64,000 nucleotides of DNA, taken from the NCBI RefSeq assembly GCF_016802725.1, contig NC_052673.1, positions 16,846,156 to 16,910,155 on the forward strand. Direction: 5' to 3'. The notes under the pieces were generated by a model that saw only the letters and a list, made by a program, of their open reading frames with translations, searched no databases and had not been told where the DNA came from. This DNA comes from Solenopsis invicta. Taxonomy: Eukaryota; Arthropoda; Insecta; Hymenoptera; Formicidae. Shown here one piece after another: positions 1 through 13,740 of the stretch (positions within the stretch are counted from its first letter, which is position 1; the number at the start of each line of letters is the position of its first letter). The position numbers and the translations under genes are program-made.

Positions 1-3000
1 AAATAATATACATAAGTAAATGTGTATAAGTAATAGAAAGTAAATAGAAACTCTTTCATTATTTGTAACTTAATAAAGCAAAATATTCTCTGATTAACGA
101 GCACTAAAAGAGCATTGAAAGAGGCCTCGGTTCTGCTCAATTTTTCTCAATGCCTTCGTTTAACCTTTCTCGTCCCCGGCGTGGACTTGACAATTTCGAC
201 GAATGGCAGATGTGTCTTACCGTACGCGTTTTTTACCGCACGGCGGAACGAAGTCGAGAAAGTCAAACCGAGTCAAAGGGTCACTAAAATTGTCCGTAAC
301 GAGAAACAAGGCAACCGGGATGAACGATATCATAAAAGGGCTATGGAGAGATTATGGTTGATACGATGTTCTGATAAAACGAGAGAACTGTTATCCTTTG
401 GATAATGCCGGTTAAATCAGAGAAACTAACTTGCCTGGGAAAATCCCATGGAGATTGGAATCACTTGAAACATTGCTGCGGATTGGCACAAAAACTGTAT
501 CGCTAATATGATCATTTACTTAATTTTCACTATATGCAGTTCTTTCTTTTAATGTGTTTTTCAATAGAAAAACAATTTATCCGTCGATTCACAGAGCATT
601 GGCCAAACAAAAATGAGTGGAAGAGATGAATTGAAAAGCTGGAATAATAACCTTTTGAAACGTGCTTACGGTGCAATTTCATGCTCTTTCTGGACGCTAA
701 TTGGATCTTACGAATAAATTCGAACAAGCGCCTGTGTCAATTTATTAAGATGAATATATCGTATTTCTGCCTTGTAATGTATGAAATCTACAAATAACGC
801 GACATTTACTTATCAAGCATTAATGTATTAGAATCAATGGAAAAGATGCTATTTAAAGTTTCAAAGTTCACTATTTCTCGCGAAGAATGCATAATAATTT
901 TAGATCCAAATTACGTCGAGAAACTTATCCCGAATGATCTTAACTAAAGCTTCTTAAATTCTTTCACTTAATCGACCAAATAAATCCAACAATCAAATAA
1001 ATCATGTATGATTATTTCTAAATAATTTATAAATTGTATCTCTGTGTAGAAGAACGAGTTAAATTACTAATAAAAGCAATTTAACTCGTTCTTCTACACA
1101 GAGATACAATTTATAAATAGTAACGCACTAAATTGCTCAAACTCGATCTTTTATTTAAATTTCATGTACGCGAAGTGCACATGAACTTTCTGTAACAACT
1201 TGCAACGGAAAAATGTATCCAAGAATTGCGAAATGCAAAGGCCCGTATGACGATAAAATCTTTTTCCCTGCAAAGTGGCGAGTATAACTTCAAGTTCACC
1301 TATTTCCCTCAAGTTCTCACGTACAGCCCTTGAGTTACAGTTCTGTTGAATCGACGAAGTGGTTTAAGAAAGTCACGTTTGAGAGGCTTTTACAACCGAA
1401 AAGAGAACTTAAGAGTGCCATCTTCAAAAACATTTATATAAATCGCGGTTTCGCTCTCAATATTTATAACCGTCACTGCGATTTCTATGTTTTATAATAC
1501 AAAAAAGTTATTTATCGTTAACAATATGATGGAAACATAGAAAAAGTGCATTTGCACCGACGTAAAAGTAAATCAGTGATATAATTATGTGCATAAAAAT
1601 TAGGAGTCATAAAAGCATATAATTTTTCTATAAATATAACTTTAATAAATATTGCATAATATTGCATAATAAAAAAAAAAATAAGCGCGTTTCTAAAAAT
1701 TTTCTTCTTCTCATTACAATAGTCCTCTTATTATAATAACAGGAACGATTCTGCAAACGTTTCCTTCCTATTCATTTCCATAGACAGACAAATCTGCTGA
1801 AATGGATTTCAACGGATTCTGAACACTCGCCCTTTGCCCTTCACTTTCACCACTGTGCTCCACATTCCTGAAGACCTTCAGCGAGAGGAGAACTCGATTC
1901 GCCAGGGCGTCACTCGAGCGGAAGCCTCCCAAAGTTAAAAATTGTCTTCCTGGTGTGCCGATGAAGTGTGAGTTTCGAGCACGGGTCGGCGGTGCGCTAA
2001 AGGCGGCCCGTAAATTGGATCTATCAGCGCGTTCGGATGGTGCTATATCATGCTGGAAGCAGCGGACAGAGAGAAGGAGCACCACCATCTTTCAACGTCA
2101 GCGCAGAGCCTAGTCGGCCACCCACCCGCGTCCAACCCCGCGCTCGGAACACAACACAATACAACACGACCCTCCTAACCCACCACCCTCCTCACATCAG
2201 GATTGTCGAGAGTAGCCCCAATCCGTGCTTTTTATTATTCTCTCTGGCCAACCAAATCTTGTTCACTAATTAGACATGGCTTGATTCGATGTAATTACTC
2301 GTAATTAATTCTTTCTTTTCACTCAAATTTTAATTCAATGTGTTACCGGAGATGATTTACCGGAGATTACACATCGGTGTATTTTTAACATTTAATATGA
2401 AATGATGTACTTGTATTAAATAAGAGCTAAACGAGAAAAATATTTCTAATTGTAGCAAAAAGATTTCAGAACGACGAGATCATCCAGATAACAGCGAATA
2501 AAATTAAATCATTTATCGCTTTATTATTCCACATTAACGGATATCGAAGTCATTAAATCCGTTAGAGCTCGATTACCAATGAATCTACACCCAATTTGCT
2601 TCGCAATTAATTCTTCCAACGATAATACCTCTTTTCTTCTGACATCATGTAATAAAGTAATAACTAAATTGTGCTTATAAATGGAGACTGTGCAAAGATG
2701 TGATGTAAAAGGTAATTGTATTTCATCCTTTTTATTATATTTTGCGTACTTCAATAAGAAACCTGATCGTAAATACCCAACAATAAATAACTAATGAAAA
2801 AAATTATTTTAATTGTAATAATGTAATAATTGTGCAATTCTAATATGCTAATATGCGAAAATGTTTTGCGCATGACGAGGTTAATAATTAATCGCGCAAA
2901 TCAGATCGTAGGATTATTAATCGCTGCACCGCATTCGCTTGGGTTGCAGAAGAGCAATCCGTATCGCATTCATGCACTGATTTACTCAACTGTCTCGGAC

Positions 3001-3539
3001 GATGCATCGTCGATCTTCTGAACGTCTCTTGCGACGTGCGGTCTTTTTATCATCTCTTGTTGAACTATACGTCAAGATGCAAATAACAAGCTCACGATAT
3101 GTACTTAAGATATTCAAGATAATGCCAATGAATATTCTCTAGACGGATATTCACGTTTCTTGTTGGAGATCAATAATGCGCATACTGCCTGTATAATACA
3201 ACATACGAGTACCTTCCTACATCCTTTTTGAATTGATTAAACTTTTTATACTCAAAATGTTAACTTTCTTATCTACCATTTTTATTTTATAATTAGTGCA
3301 CATTATTTAAAATCTTTTTAACATTTTATTATAATTATCTTTATTACTTTGGAAAATATTAATAATAAAATTAAGATTAGATATCTATTTTTAGATATTT
3401 TATAAAATTTTACTTAACAAATATTTTTTTATCAAAGTCAGAGCTCCTTTAATTGACGCCAAATAATCATAATTATACGAATGAGAAAAGTATAAAAAAC
3501 TTTCTTGCGATAAAACACAAACGTAAACAAAATTTTCAA
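1..3539. other. gene-free, mostly AT-rich; one CpG-rich island at ~1740-2260
   Basis: Apart from the perfect hairpin at 1026-1117, no gene or element was recognised. The 1740-2260 island has overlapping frames on both strands (up to 106 aa) without recognisable motifs. A small direct repeat, TTACCGGAGAT, occurs near 2343 and 2358. Confidence 0.4.
1026..1117. repeat. perfect 40-bp inverted repeat with a 12-nt loop
   Basis: Positions 1026-1065 and 1078-1117 are exact reverse complements over all 40 bases (core CTCTGTGTAGAAGAACGAG). The loop is ACTAATAAAAGC. It could be a small MITE of recent origin or a hairpin RNA precursor. No open frame covers it. Confidence 0.9.
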
Positions 3540-4018
3540 TCGATCGTACCTCTGCGCAATTCGATCCGATTGTGGCGATTGATTGTTCTTCGGTCGATCG
3601 ACAAATGTCAGAGGCCTCGACGCCAATCCTCAAGTGCATCTCTCCAGGGCCAATCAGCCACCGAGAGTCTCCGAGCGTCGAGTAGCGCAGCGCACGCTCG
3701 CGCAACGTGAGGGCACTCGAGAGAAATTGGAACGCATCCCAAAGTATATATACGTAACCCGCTGCTACTCTGCTGCGCGAGGGAACAGAACGACACTCTC
3801 GAGACGGATCGTCCGCTTTGAACCCCGATGTTACCCCAACCCGACTACCTAAGACGGACGATCGTTTATGGACAGCTCGATACTCTATCGGTCAATCTTT
3901 CGCAAAAATGATCTAGAAAACCTCGAACGACCCTGACAATTGAATTTGTATTATGTTAAAGATAAAACACATCTCAAACGGGTATTTAGAAATAATTAGA
4001 ACTCGCGATCTATTTGAA

Positions 4019-4040
4019 ACATTTCAAACGTTTGAAATGT
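4019..4040. repeat. 22-bp perfect palindrome
   Basis: ACATTTCAAACG and its reverse complement CGTTTGAAATGT overlap at the central CG, making one uninterrupted palindrome with no loop. It lies in the gene-free left part of the window and might be a binding site for a dimeric factor. Confidence 0.6.
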
Positions 4041-4559
4041 ACTTTCAGGTAAGATTGTGTGTAGATTAAAATAGGTAAGGTAATATCTTCAGGTAAGAAT
4101 ATGCAAATTTATGCGAATAACAATCATTTACGAAGGAATCAATGCAGATTGACAATGCGGTGACTTTGCGAACATGTGAAAAGAGAGAAAGAGCGCATCG
4201 CGCATTCATACAGAAATCGCGTATTAAAGTTCATAAATCACTCGCGTGAGTCTCGATGTCACTCGCAACGAAATGCGCGTATCGCTTTATCGAGAAACGA
4301 AGGATTGTAAGATTCGTACGTGGTATAGCATAGATATGGAAGCGCAATGTCGTCATTGATGACCGCAGAGAGGGTAAAGCCACCGCTTCCAGGTGGTTTA
4401 ACAGTCAAGGACGACTTGGGCGCCGAGCGATTCCATTTATCAGCATCGACGGTCCTGCCGGAATCCAGGATGCTCGATCTCAGGAGGTCGCCGCCACGAG
4501 AATGACGCTGCCATCTCGACAGGATCAACGTACTCCGCGAGCATCAGGCAGGAATGGGG

Positions 4560-4960
4560 TGAAGGGAAGAAAGGGATTTGACTGTCACCGGAGAAAAGAT
4601 CAACTAAAAAAGAAGAAAGAAGGAAAGAGAACCAATCCGAAGAGGAGAAGAAAAGAGGTATAAAAAAAGCGAATAAACTTGAAAGCTATTAAACGTAGGA
4701 AGAGAAAAGATAATTTAAACAGTGGCAAAATAAAATTGACGAAGAGAGAAGGAAAATATCAAAAAAAAACGAAATTCGCGAAGAAAAAAACTGTCCAATT
4801 TATACAGAAACGTAAGATAAAAGAAAAGGTAGGGTTAAGAGTTCATGGTGGCAAGAAATACAAGCGGGTACAAATGATGCCGAGTTAATCTTTTAAGAGA
4901 CAGTATACAGGTCACATCGGGTAACGGAGGAAAAGGAAAAGGGGAGAAAAACGACGGCAG
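4560..4960. other. polypurine tract (+ strand)
   Basis: About 400 bases are strongly biased to A and G on the + strand. The lysine-rich 69-residue frame at 4679-4888 is a by-product of this bias and I do not call it a gene. Such tracts can form triplex or R-loop structures. Confidence 0.55.
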
Positions 4961-5484
4961 TAAACGTAACACGAGTTTCACGTCGTCGGTCGAGGGTTAA
5001 GTGGTCGCAGGCAGGGCCAGTAAGTCCCTGCTTCTCATCCCACTAATCCTGCATTGGCAAGGCAATTAACTCTGAGCGGGCATAGAGATCTCTCGGTTCA
5101 GACGTCTGTGCCTGTTGGTTGAACTGCATTCCTGCTCTCCCTCCCGTTCGGCACTGTCGTTCTCGCGACGCCGACGCCGACGCCGACGCCGCCGCCACCG
5201 ACGCCACTGACGACGACGACAAGGACGATTCTGCAAACGCGTGTAATATCGTGGAAGGTTGCTTAGCGAGAGAACTGTGTGTCTGTAAGGGATCACAATA
5301 TCTTTCAGTTCGCCCTGAGCTAGTAGCATCTGGCTGCCGCCACTTTGCCTTCTGCAGCGACCGGAAAGATAATCAAACTTCTTACCGGATGCGCGGATGT
5401 GTTGGCGCGCGAGTGCGCGCGCACATCGAGGCTTCTCATTCCTTTCTCGGCTTTCTAGGATTTCCCTTCGTCTCTTGTCCTTTT

Positions 5485-5600
5485 CTCTCTCTCTCTCTCT
5501 CTCTTACTCTTCTACTTTCTCTCTCCATCTTTCCTTCTCTTTATTCCTCTCTTTCTTTGACCCACCCTCGCCATTTCCCCGTTCTTCTACTAGGTATCGT
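5485..5600. repeat. (CT)n microsatellite within a pyrimidine-rich tract
   Basis: A pure CT run occupies about 5485-5504, and the following hundred bases stay rich in C and T. Just upstream, at about 5167-5222, is an imperfect (GACGCC)n / (GAC)n run. The open frames crossing this area are low-complexity and not credible as genes. Confidence 0.8.
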
Positions 5601-8600
5601 CCGCCTCTGCGAATCTCGACTTAGTTATCTGTAACTAAGCTAATCTCAGCCAAGAAGTCGACCCAACCCGGCAACGCAACCCCCGACCGTCCCCCCACTC
5701 GCTTAAACACGAGTTCGACCGATCCTGCCAAAGCCGTTAGATTCTCTGCACTAATCCAACCTCTCCGAGGTTGTATATGTACGCAGATAGAAGCGCTCGA
5801 GCACCTCTCGTGCGCGCGCTCGCTCTCTCTCTTTCTCTCTGATTCTTGAAGGCCGGCAGTCATCAATGGCAAAGCCTGCGATTTTCGTGGAGTTACAGGT
5901 CGACCACTACTTTTATTAGAGATCTCCGACTGCTAGTTTTAACCACTACTCTCGTACATGCCTTGCTTTACTTCAATTTCCATTACGAGATTTTCAGGAA
6001 TATGCGAGCCCGAAAACTTGCAGAAATTGTCGCGATTGCAATGGAACTTGGAAGACTATCTCAAAAACTTTCTTCTATTCAAGACCGTAAGACTGTGTAT
6101 AAAAGAATTACTTTTAAGACGGAGGAAAATTGACGACGAATCCTTAACGAATCTCTTACGACTCAATAGCATCCTACGTCTGCAGATATACGTATTTATA
6201 TATTTAACAGACGATAAATAATAAACAAAAATTGTAATTTATTTGTAAGCTTCTTCCAAAATAGTTCGCTCCATCTGAGAAGGAAACTGGAGAAACTAGT
6301 TTAGAACAAGCAACTACTTGTAAGCCGACATATTTCGATCCATCATTATACCAATAATCCGATATTCCTCAGATAAAGCGAAGCAACGGACCCGTATAAT
6401 CCGTAAACGAGAGTGAGATATTAAGAATCATTAGAGGAACCGACGCTACGGAACAAATGCTCTTTGACGAGCTGCGCTCGAACGTAAATCAAGGAGCGTT
6501 CAGCTCCCAACGAGTATTAGAATCGAGAATGAAAGAAGAAGATGGTAAGATCGGTTGAGCCGAAGCATCGATTGCTTCGTCGAGTACTGAAAAGACTTGA
6601 TTGGTGATACAGATCGTTACCTTGCAAAACAAAATCCCCATAAAATCTCGGATTTTCTCGTGCGCAGAATATCGTAGAAAGACGTCAAATTACAAGTCGA
6701 ACGAACAGCGATAATGCCGTAATAGCGATTATGTGTCGAGATTACCGAACTGTAATGCGCAAATATGACATCTAATCGCCGCATTAACGTTAATTATAAG
6801 CGTAACGGATGTTGCGTGTTCGCCGATTTGGTGAACTTGTCAGCTGCATGTGTAACCCACCGCGCCGTTCAGCAATTCGCTATCGATCGATTTTATATCG
6901 TCGAGAGTTATAATACATATGCAAATGTATGATCCTTTTTATCAGAAAAGACACATGATTTTCACTATAAAAATTATTTCATAGAAATGTTGGACATATT
7001 TTTGGAAAATTAAAATATTTTAAATCAATTAAAAACAATATAAGAATACATCTATTTTATCGCAAGTTTAATTGTCGACTTAACAGATTATGTCTTTGAA
7101 GAATTAATAATTGTTTTTTTTTGTATTATTATTATTATACTTTGCATTAAAATGTAAGTATGCAATGAAAGTATTTCGGAATTTTTTCAATTAATGTTTA
7201 GCACTGTGGAAAACTGTATGTACCAATGAGAAAATATATCACGCAAAGTTACTTTTCAGGATTTTTAGAAAAATCTCGTCCCGCAAATTGCAAATTATTT
7301 TATACAATGCGCAAATCTCACGGCGTATGCAACCCATTTGAAACCATCTCCGACAATTTTACATGCATTAAGCGAGCTGCATAATTAAAGCAAACGGTTT
7401 TAACTTGGATACACGTCATCGTCGATATCGGACGACCGGACTTGCTGCGTATAAGTATTCGTCGCGAAATATGGCGGTATAATGGACGTTGCGGCTCGCA
7501 TTTCCGCCGCGGCGTATTGGACGTAATCCAGCAAGATTGTCAGTGTGACTCGTAATGCATACTTAAATGCATTTTCTTGGCTGGGACCGTATTGCTAATG
7601 TGTTTCGATGATTACCGTATGGATCGAACGTTTCAATTTCGTGCGCGAATTATCTCTTTCCATTTCTTGTCTTTCATTATGCACACGACAGTTATACGTA
7701 CGAGTACTTCGTCTGTTTTATATCATGTAAAACGTTACGTCTCTTGCTGATTATTAATGATAACAATCGTTAGCAATTCTAAATAATCCTTGAATGTTTT
7801 TTTACTAATTACAGAGCCTACATTTTATTGAGAAAGTTCATGATGATACGTTAAATAAGTGTTTGTTTAATTGTTAGAAATATTTAACGTACTTCAAAGC
7901 TATGTTGACATTCTTATAGAAAGAAACGCTTTCCTTTTACGCTCCTAGAGAAAGAAACGCTTCCCTTTTTATACTCTGCATATTCATCTTTCCTCGTACG
8001 TATTCAGCGCAAGATTCTTTTCAAAAATGCATCGAATCACCGGTGCACTCGTCACGACCCAAATACTTCTATTCATCGACCATTCGATCATTTTCCGTCA
8101 GGATATAACGCGCAGTGAATTTCGCCCTCCTCGATATAAATCGCGTTAAACACAATCCGGAAGTACCCAGGAGCTTCGCGTGGAACGAGAGAAGGATAAG
8201 CTCTCAATAAAAACTGTAATTTTATTCGATCACCTTAAAACCCGATTGTGCGCAATTTCTATTTTAAATAGACAGTTATTTCCAATATAATTCCGCAAAC
8301 AATCGTGTTTCGATATCACTCAAGATTTATGACGGTAGAAAAACATTAAAGTACTGTGTATTCACTGTGTGAAAATTCTTTTAGGATTAAAATTCTTTAT
8401 ATCGAAGAAAGTGATAGTAGCACCAATATTTTTGAGATTTTATTTATATTTTACTTTTATATATCTGTGTAAAAAATGTGTGACATTATGATTCGTACCT
8501 ATCAAAGTACCTATCTCCAACGTAGGGTATGTAATCTCTTGCAGCAAAATAGGCTGCATGATACAGATACGGGTGTCGCAGTGACGTTCACCGATCCGAA

Positions 8601-9240
8601 ATCCAACGACTGATCTCGACCAGTGACAGTTACAATCGCATATCAGAAAATAACATGGAAATAACCGGTTTTAATCGACGTATACATAAAATTTGTTAAC
8701 TGAAGCGAAAATTTTCGCTGACGTGATGTATACCTTAAATATTAGTAATTTACAATGATATCGCTATTCTGTTTTTAAATAATTACCAAAGCAAAGTCTT
8801 TGTTTCTTCTTTAAAAAATTATAAAAGCAATGACTGAGAGCTATAGTATAATTTGAAAAATGTAATGCCTAAATAAAATCGAAAAAAACTTTTTCATATT
8901 GGATATTCCACATATAAACATTTTTTTAGATGTCTTTTATTAGAAAAATAAAATAATGAATTATTAAAAAAAAATAATACGTTTTCAAGATGCAATAAAA
9001 AGAATATAAAAAATTCCATACCATATACATAAAAAATAATAGCATGTTTCTATTTAAAAAGTTATCAATATTAATCCGTTTATTATTTAGTGACCGGCTA
9101 TTAATTAAATCATGCTGTAGATGCGGGTAAATGTTATCTGAATGAACAATAACACAAAGGAATATAATAAAGAAATAAGAGCAATAATTGCAAAAGAAAA
9201 TTATGTTAAATATTTTAATGTCGCGTCAATTGCTTGTCTC

Positions 9241-10320
9241 AAATCTTTATGAGCGGTTAATTTTTAATGCAGTGAACGCGCACCATAAAAATGTCGCGAC
9301 GCGGAGATCCGGTGGTAATCGGGCGTCGTGATAGAGAGCCGGGATAATCGATGAGTCTCGCGAGAGTGCGGCGCTAAGACTCCGCGAGAGCGATTTATAC
9401 GACGCGACGTTGACGGGGCGCGCATGAAAGACAGCAGCGGAAAATGGGTGGGAGGGCAAGGTAGGTGGAAAACTACTCCACAGACTCAGCGTGCTTCGAA
9501 GGGGGTAGAATATAACCGAGTGACCGAGTGGAGTCGAGGAGTGAGCGCGGCTGTGGAGAATTGGCAGGCGAACGACCCGGCGCAGTGCGAGGGTGGCTCG
9601 AGTGCAAGGGATAGCGTCTTTAAAATTCGAAGCGAGTTAATTTGATTATCGCTATAACGGTAGGGGAGAGGGGGGAGAGAGCAAGGAGGCGAAGGAGGGA
9701 GAAAAGACGAGGGCGCGAGGAATAATCCGGCTGTATAACGACATCGGGCCTAGCTATCGCCGTCGACGTTTCCATTGTACGGCTGCTATACCGCACCCCC
9801 TCCGTAAAAGCGAGCAGACGGAAGGACGGAAGGGTGGCGGCGAACGGAGAACGACTATACTGATTGGCCCCCAGCTGGGGCAGCAGTAAACATTCTCTCG
9901 CCTTCCCGTCGAGGCGACGGCGATCGAGAGAGAGAGAGAACGAGGAGGGAAGGTTGGCACCCTCGCCCCCTCGCGCACTCTCGTACACCCCCCGCCGAGA
10001 TCTCCGTTCTTCTCGCACCTCCATGGCAACCTTGCTCTCTCCGGCCACCACCGCTCTCTCACCGGCCCACCAACGGCCTCCCACCCTTACGAGCTTAAGC
10101 CCGATTTAATGGGGTGGAAACGCGCGGCTCGATCAAGTTGTATTCAATTATCCCTCCTTTCCGTCCTCCAGCCTCACCCGAGCCATCTATAGAGTGTCTC
10201 GCAAGAAAATTTTCTCCCTTTCTCCGGCGGTACCCTTTGACCTCCGCGCACTCTGCCCGGCCTTTTCTGGACACGCAGGATGTATAGTAGTTGGCAACCG
10301 AAGGGGCGAACCAAGGTCAA
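9241..10320. other. CpG-rich island with no recognisable gene
   Basis: A sharp rise in GC and CpG against the AT-rich flanks. Overlapping frames exist on both strands (up to 154 aa on -). They are Arg/Ser/Pro-rich, mutually overlapping and motif-free, as expected from composition. It may be a promoter or conserved non-coding block of a gene outside or with large introns. Confidence 0.35.
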
Positions 10321-13300
10321 TTTCAGCGGCTAACAAGAAATTATTTAATCCGTCAAATCGAAAAGTTTAATAAAGCTGTCGCAGAACTCAAAGTTGTGCC
10401 AGTTTTCGAGGATTTACATAAACAATTATAATGAATAATATGATCGATTCAATCAATAAGAAACACTTAATCCAAATTTCCATAAAAATACGGTTTTACT
10501 AAAGTAATCTGAAAAAATATTTAAAAATTTAATTACAGAGCTATATAAAAATAATTTCGTTAGATCACCAAAACAATTAGGACGTTCAAGCTAGCTGCTA
10601 GAATATCAAAATTTTTTGCAACATTAATCATCATGCTTGAGCTCCCTATATAAATTATCTTAATGATCCAACAAAAAATTTCCAAGTCCATATCTTATTA
10701 AATTTTTAGATCAGCAAAACCATTGTTTCCGTGTAAATAGCTGTTAAGCGCGAAGATAATGGAATTAAAACGATTCATATTGAAATATGCGTAGCAACTG
10801 ATCATTTTTTTCTACGTTAGTATTATGATCAAAATCAAAATAAAAAACAGTATGGCATTTTATAGATTCGTATTATAGTAGATTAAAAAAAAAATCTTAG
10901 AAAACAATGTTTAATTACACTTCCGTAATTTTAATCGAATTAATGAAGAAAATGTACTTTATGTTTCTTGGTAACATCAAAAATTTACGATCATATAATC
11001 AGATTTATCTGAATTAAATTTTTATCAAACTATATTAGAGATTATTCGAGCCACTATCGAATCGCTACATATATAATCGACCCAATAAAAATTTCAAGCT
11101 TAGATACGTATCTTCTGAATAATAAACTCACATTACGTCCATTATCATTCGTCCACGTCGATAAAACAAAGTGCGAAGTGGAAGCCGCAAGTAAATTCGC
11201 GAAGTGCGCACTACTATTTCATCGTCGTCCCGGCGCTTTTTCGTTGTTTTTCCCCCGGCATTTGCGGCATTGTTCCATCCACGTAATCCGTTCTGCCGAC
11301 CCGTTGTCCCGCGACCTCGCCTCCTTCATCTTTACTCATTCTCGACGTTTGATTCTCTCGTTTCTCGCGTTTCGTTCATATTCCAAACAAACGCAGCAAA
11401 CAAACGCGCGAAATTGTGAAACCGCAGCGATTAAAAATTCAGTACTCGTAAACTACCGCGGACATATTTGTCAAATTATTATTCGTTAATTTAATGAAGC
11501 TATCAACTTTCTCATTAGATCATGACCCGTATTTCTAACCACGTATATACCAAAAGATTTGAAACTAATCTTGAGATAATCTAATGCGGTCTAATAAATA
11601 AATCTTAAAAATTAATAATTCGTAGTATTAGAAATCAATTTAATCATATTTGCAATCATAATGTAATTGAGAAATTTAGATAAAATTAATTTTAAGATGC
11701 AATCTGAATTTTGTTTTATACAGTTCAGCGGTACATTAATATATGTAATTTTTTCAATCAAAACAAAAATAAGTTTTATTCATTAAATAATTTTTATTTG
11801 TTATAAATAATAGAATTAATAATTCTTTTAAATAAAGTAATTCAATCATTTTAACCTTAGCTCGCCACATTTATTTTTAGTTACCTTCTCCGCCACGCCG
11901 AGATCTATGAAACCCTATAACTTTGTTACGCTATACTTTTGAACTAAAAGCGTATTTTTTAGCATAGTACATGCGAAATCGATACTTCGAAATAAAATAA
12001 AGACAAATAAACAAGAAATAAATAAACAAAATTATAGCAATGTAAAATCACTAAGTATATTGTACCCCGAGTTATAATTAATTGTAATTAAAAAAAATGA
12101 TTCACGTTTTAACAATTAAAATTTGCTACTAGTAATGAACGTTTATATACTATCTTTAGTCAAATTGTAAATTTAACAATAGTAAAATCTCTCATCAAAA
12201 TTAAAATTTAAATTGCAATATTTTTACTCAATGCTCTAATCTGTAAATTTTAATTTAAATTGTAGAAAAGAATATTCAACATGCATTCGTTGCGAAATAT
12301 TTCGTTGAAAATTAGACGATTGACTTGGCATGGTAATTGTGTAATATTGATAACCAAGGTTTATTTTTCGCGCGACGAGAGTCAAACAAGCAGGCAGACA
12401 AGTATATGTCATCACAATCTTATCGTAATCAAGTCAAACGTCAAATGATAACAGATTATTTCCTACAAATAATTAATTACTATAACCTATAATTAATTAC
12501 TATAAAAGCGTGATTAATTAACTCCCACGTTTAACGATTGTGAAGGTATTATCTATTTAAAAGCAAATATTTCGCGCAATTTATTTATATCATAGATTAT
12601 AAGACTATAAAAAATGATAAAAAAATTCTATAAATTATTATTTTATCATAATATTTATACAGGCGATAAACTTAAGTATTGAATCACGGAACTTCATATT
12701 TGATCACGATTCGATGCGATCTTGTTGAAGTGTACAATAAATATAAAGTGTGAATTGCGTGTGATTAATATCGGTACTGTGCAATGTGTTGCTTATTCTG
12801 ATTATTTTTACATGTGATCGTAATCAACTATGTTGTCACAAGTGTTATGCTGTACAAGTGCAACAAATGAATCAAAATGAAAGAGGAGACCTGGAACATA
12901 GGATGACGATAGAGCAACCAAGAAATAAATAAATTATTTTTCAGCTATATTACTGCAAAATTAATTATTTGTAATTATTATATTTCCAGACAACAATAAT
13001 TCTTTAAGGCATTGCTATAATTTGCATATTTTATACTTCAACAATTTTATAACTTCAACATAGTTGTAACTCTTAACTGATCCATAATTTAATAAAAATG
13101 AGTCTGTTAAATTATATCTCCAGGTACAAAATTCTGAATATTCAAATAGATTTTTTTTAATGTAAAATTCATGTAACGACAAACCTATACAAACGCGGAT
13201 CTATTTGTATTATAAAACAAATTATTATATCTTATAATGTCTGTTACTGCTTTCTTAAATATCACTGGAGTTATATTACGATTATTTCTTGTTGGCAATT

Positions 13301-13740
13301 ACATGACGCTGCAAATTTTCTTATCACGTAACGGAAATTACCTACAATTGTCATGAATTATTCTGCAGTATCTTATCGTGCGAAACATTAGACGCATTTT
13401 TCTTATCATTATTCTTAAAAATTATTCCTAAAAATGTGTAATATATAACACTATCATCTAATGATTTCATTATAAATTTATAAAATTTTGCCATCTCATC
13501 GTTCAACAAACAACATGACAAGTAATAAAATGTGCGTATCAGACTTATCTAATTTTGTCACTTTCTTTTTGTCATTATTCCTACAAGCTCTTCGATATTT
13601 CATTATCAATGTTTGGCTTAAAATTTTTAAAAATTTTGCCGTTTCATCGCTGAATCAGACGGCAAACAGCATGAGAAATTGCGTGATCGTTTCGCAATGT
13701 CACACAGAGACGACCGCTCGTGAAATCATTTAGGTGTAAC
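10321..13740. other. AT-rich gene-free stretch
   Basis: Dominated by A and T with a small GC-richer patch at 11150-11470. I see no exon, RNA gene or clear mobile element. Confidence 0.4.

Larger units (their letters stand above)
3540..9240. other. gene-free; CpG-rich and low-complexity to ~5.9 kb, then AT-rich
   Basis: 3540-3900 and 4980-5840 are CpG-rich, with a TATATATA motif near 3745. Frames up to 171 aa there are simple-sequence artefacts. 5841-9240 is AT-rich with no credible coding. A short tandem repeat of AGAAAGAAACGCTT lies at about 7919-7970. Confidence 0.4.

Noticed and set aside
4679..4888. 69-aa lysine-rich frame
   Set aside because: A by-product of the polypurine tract.
5119..5634. 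171-aa + strand frame
   Set aside because: Built from (GAC)n and (CT)n simple sequence; no domain.
9620..10084. 154-aa - strand frame
   Set aside because: Compositional Arg/Ser/Pro/Leu bias in a CpG island, overlapped by frames on both strands; no motif.
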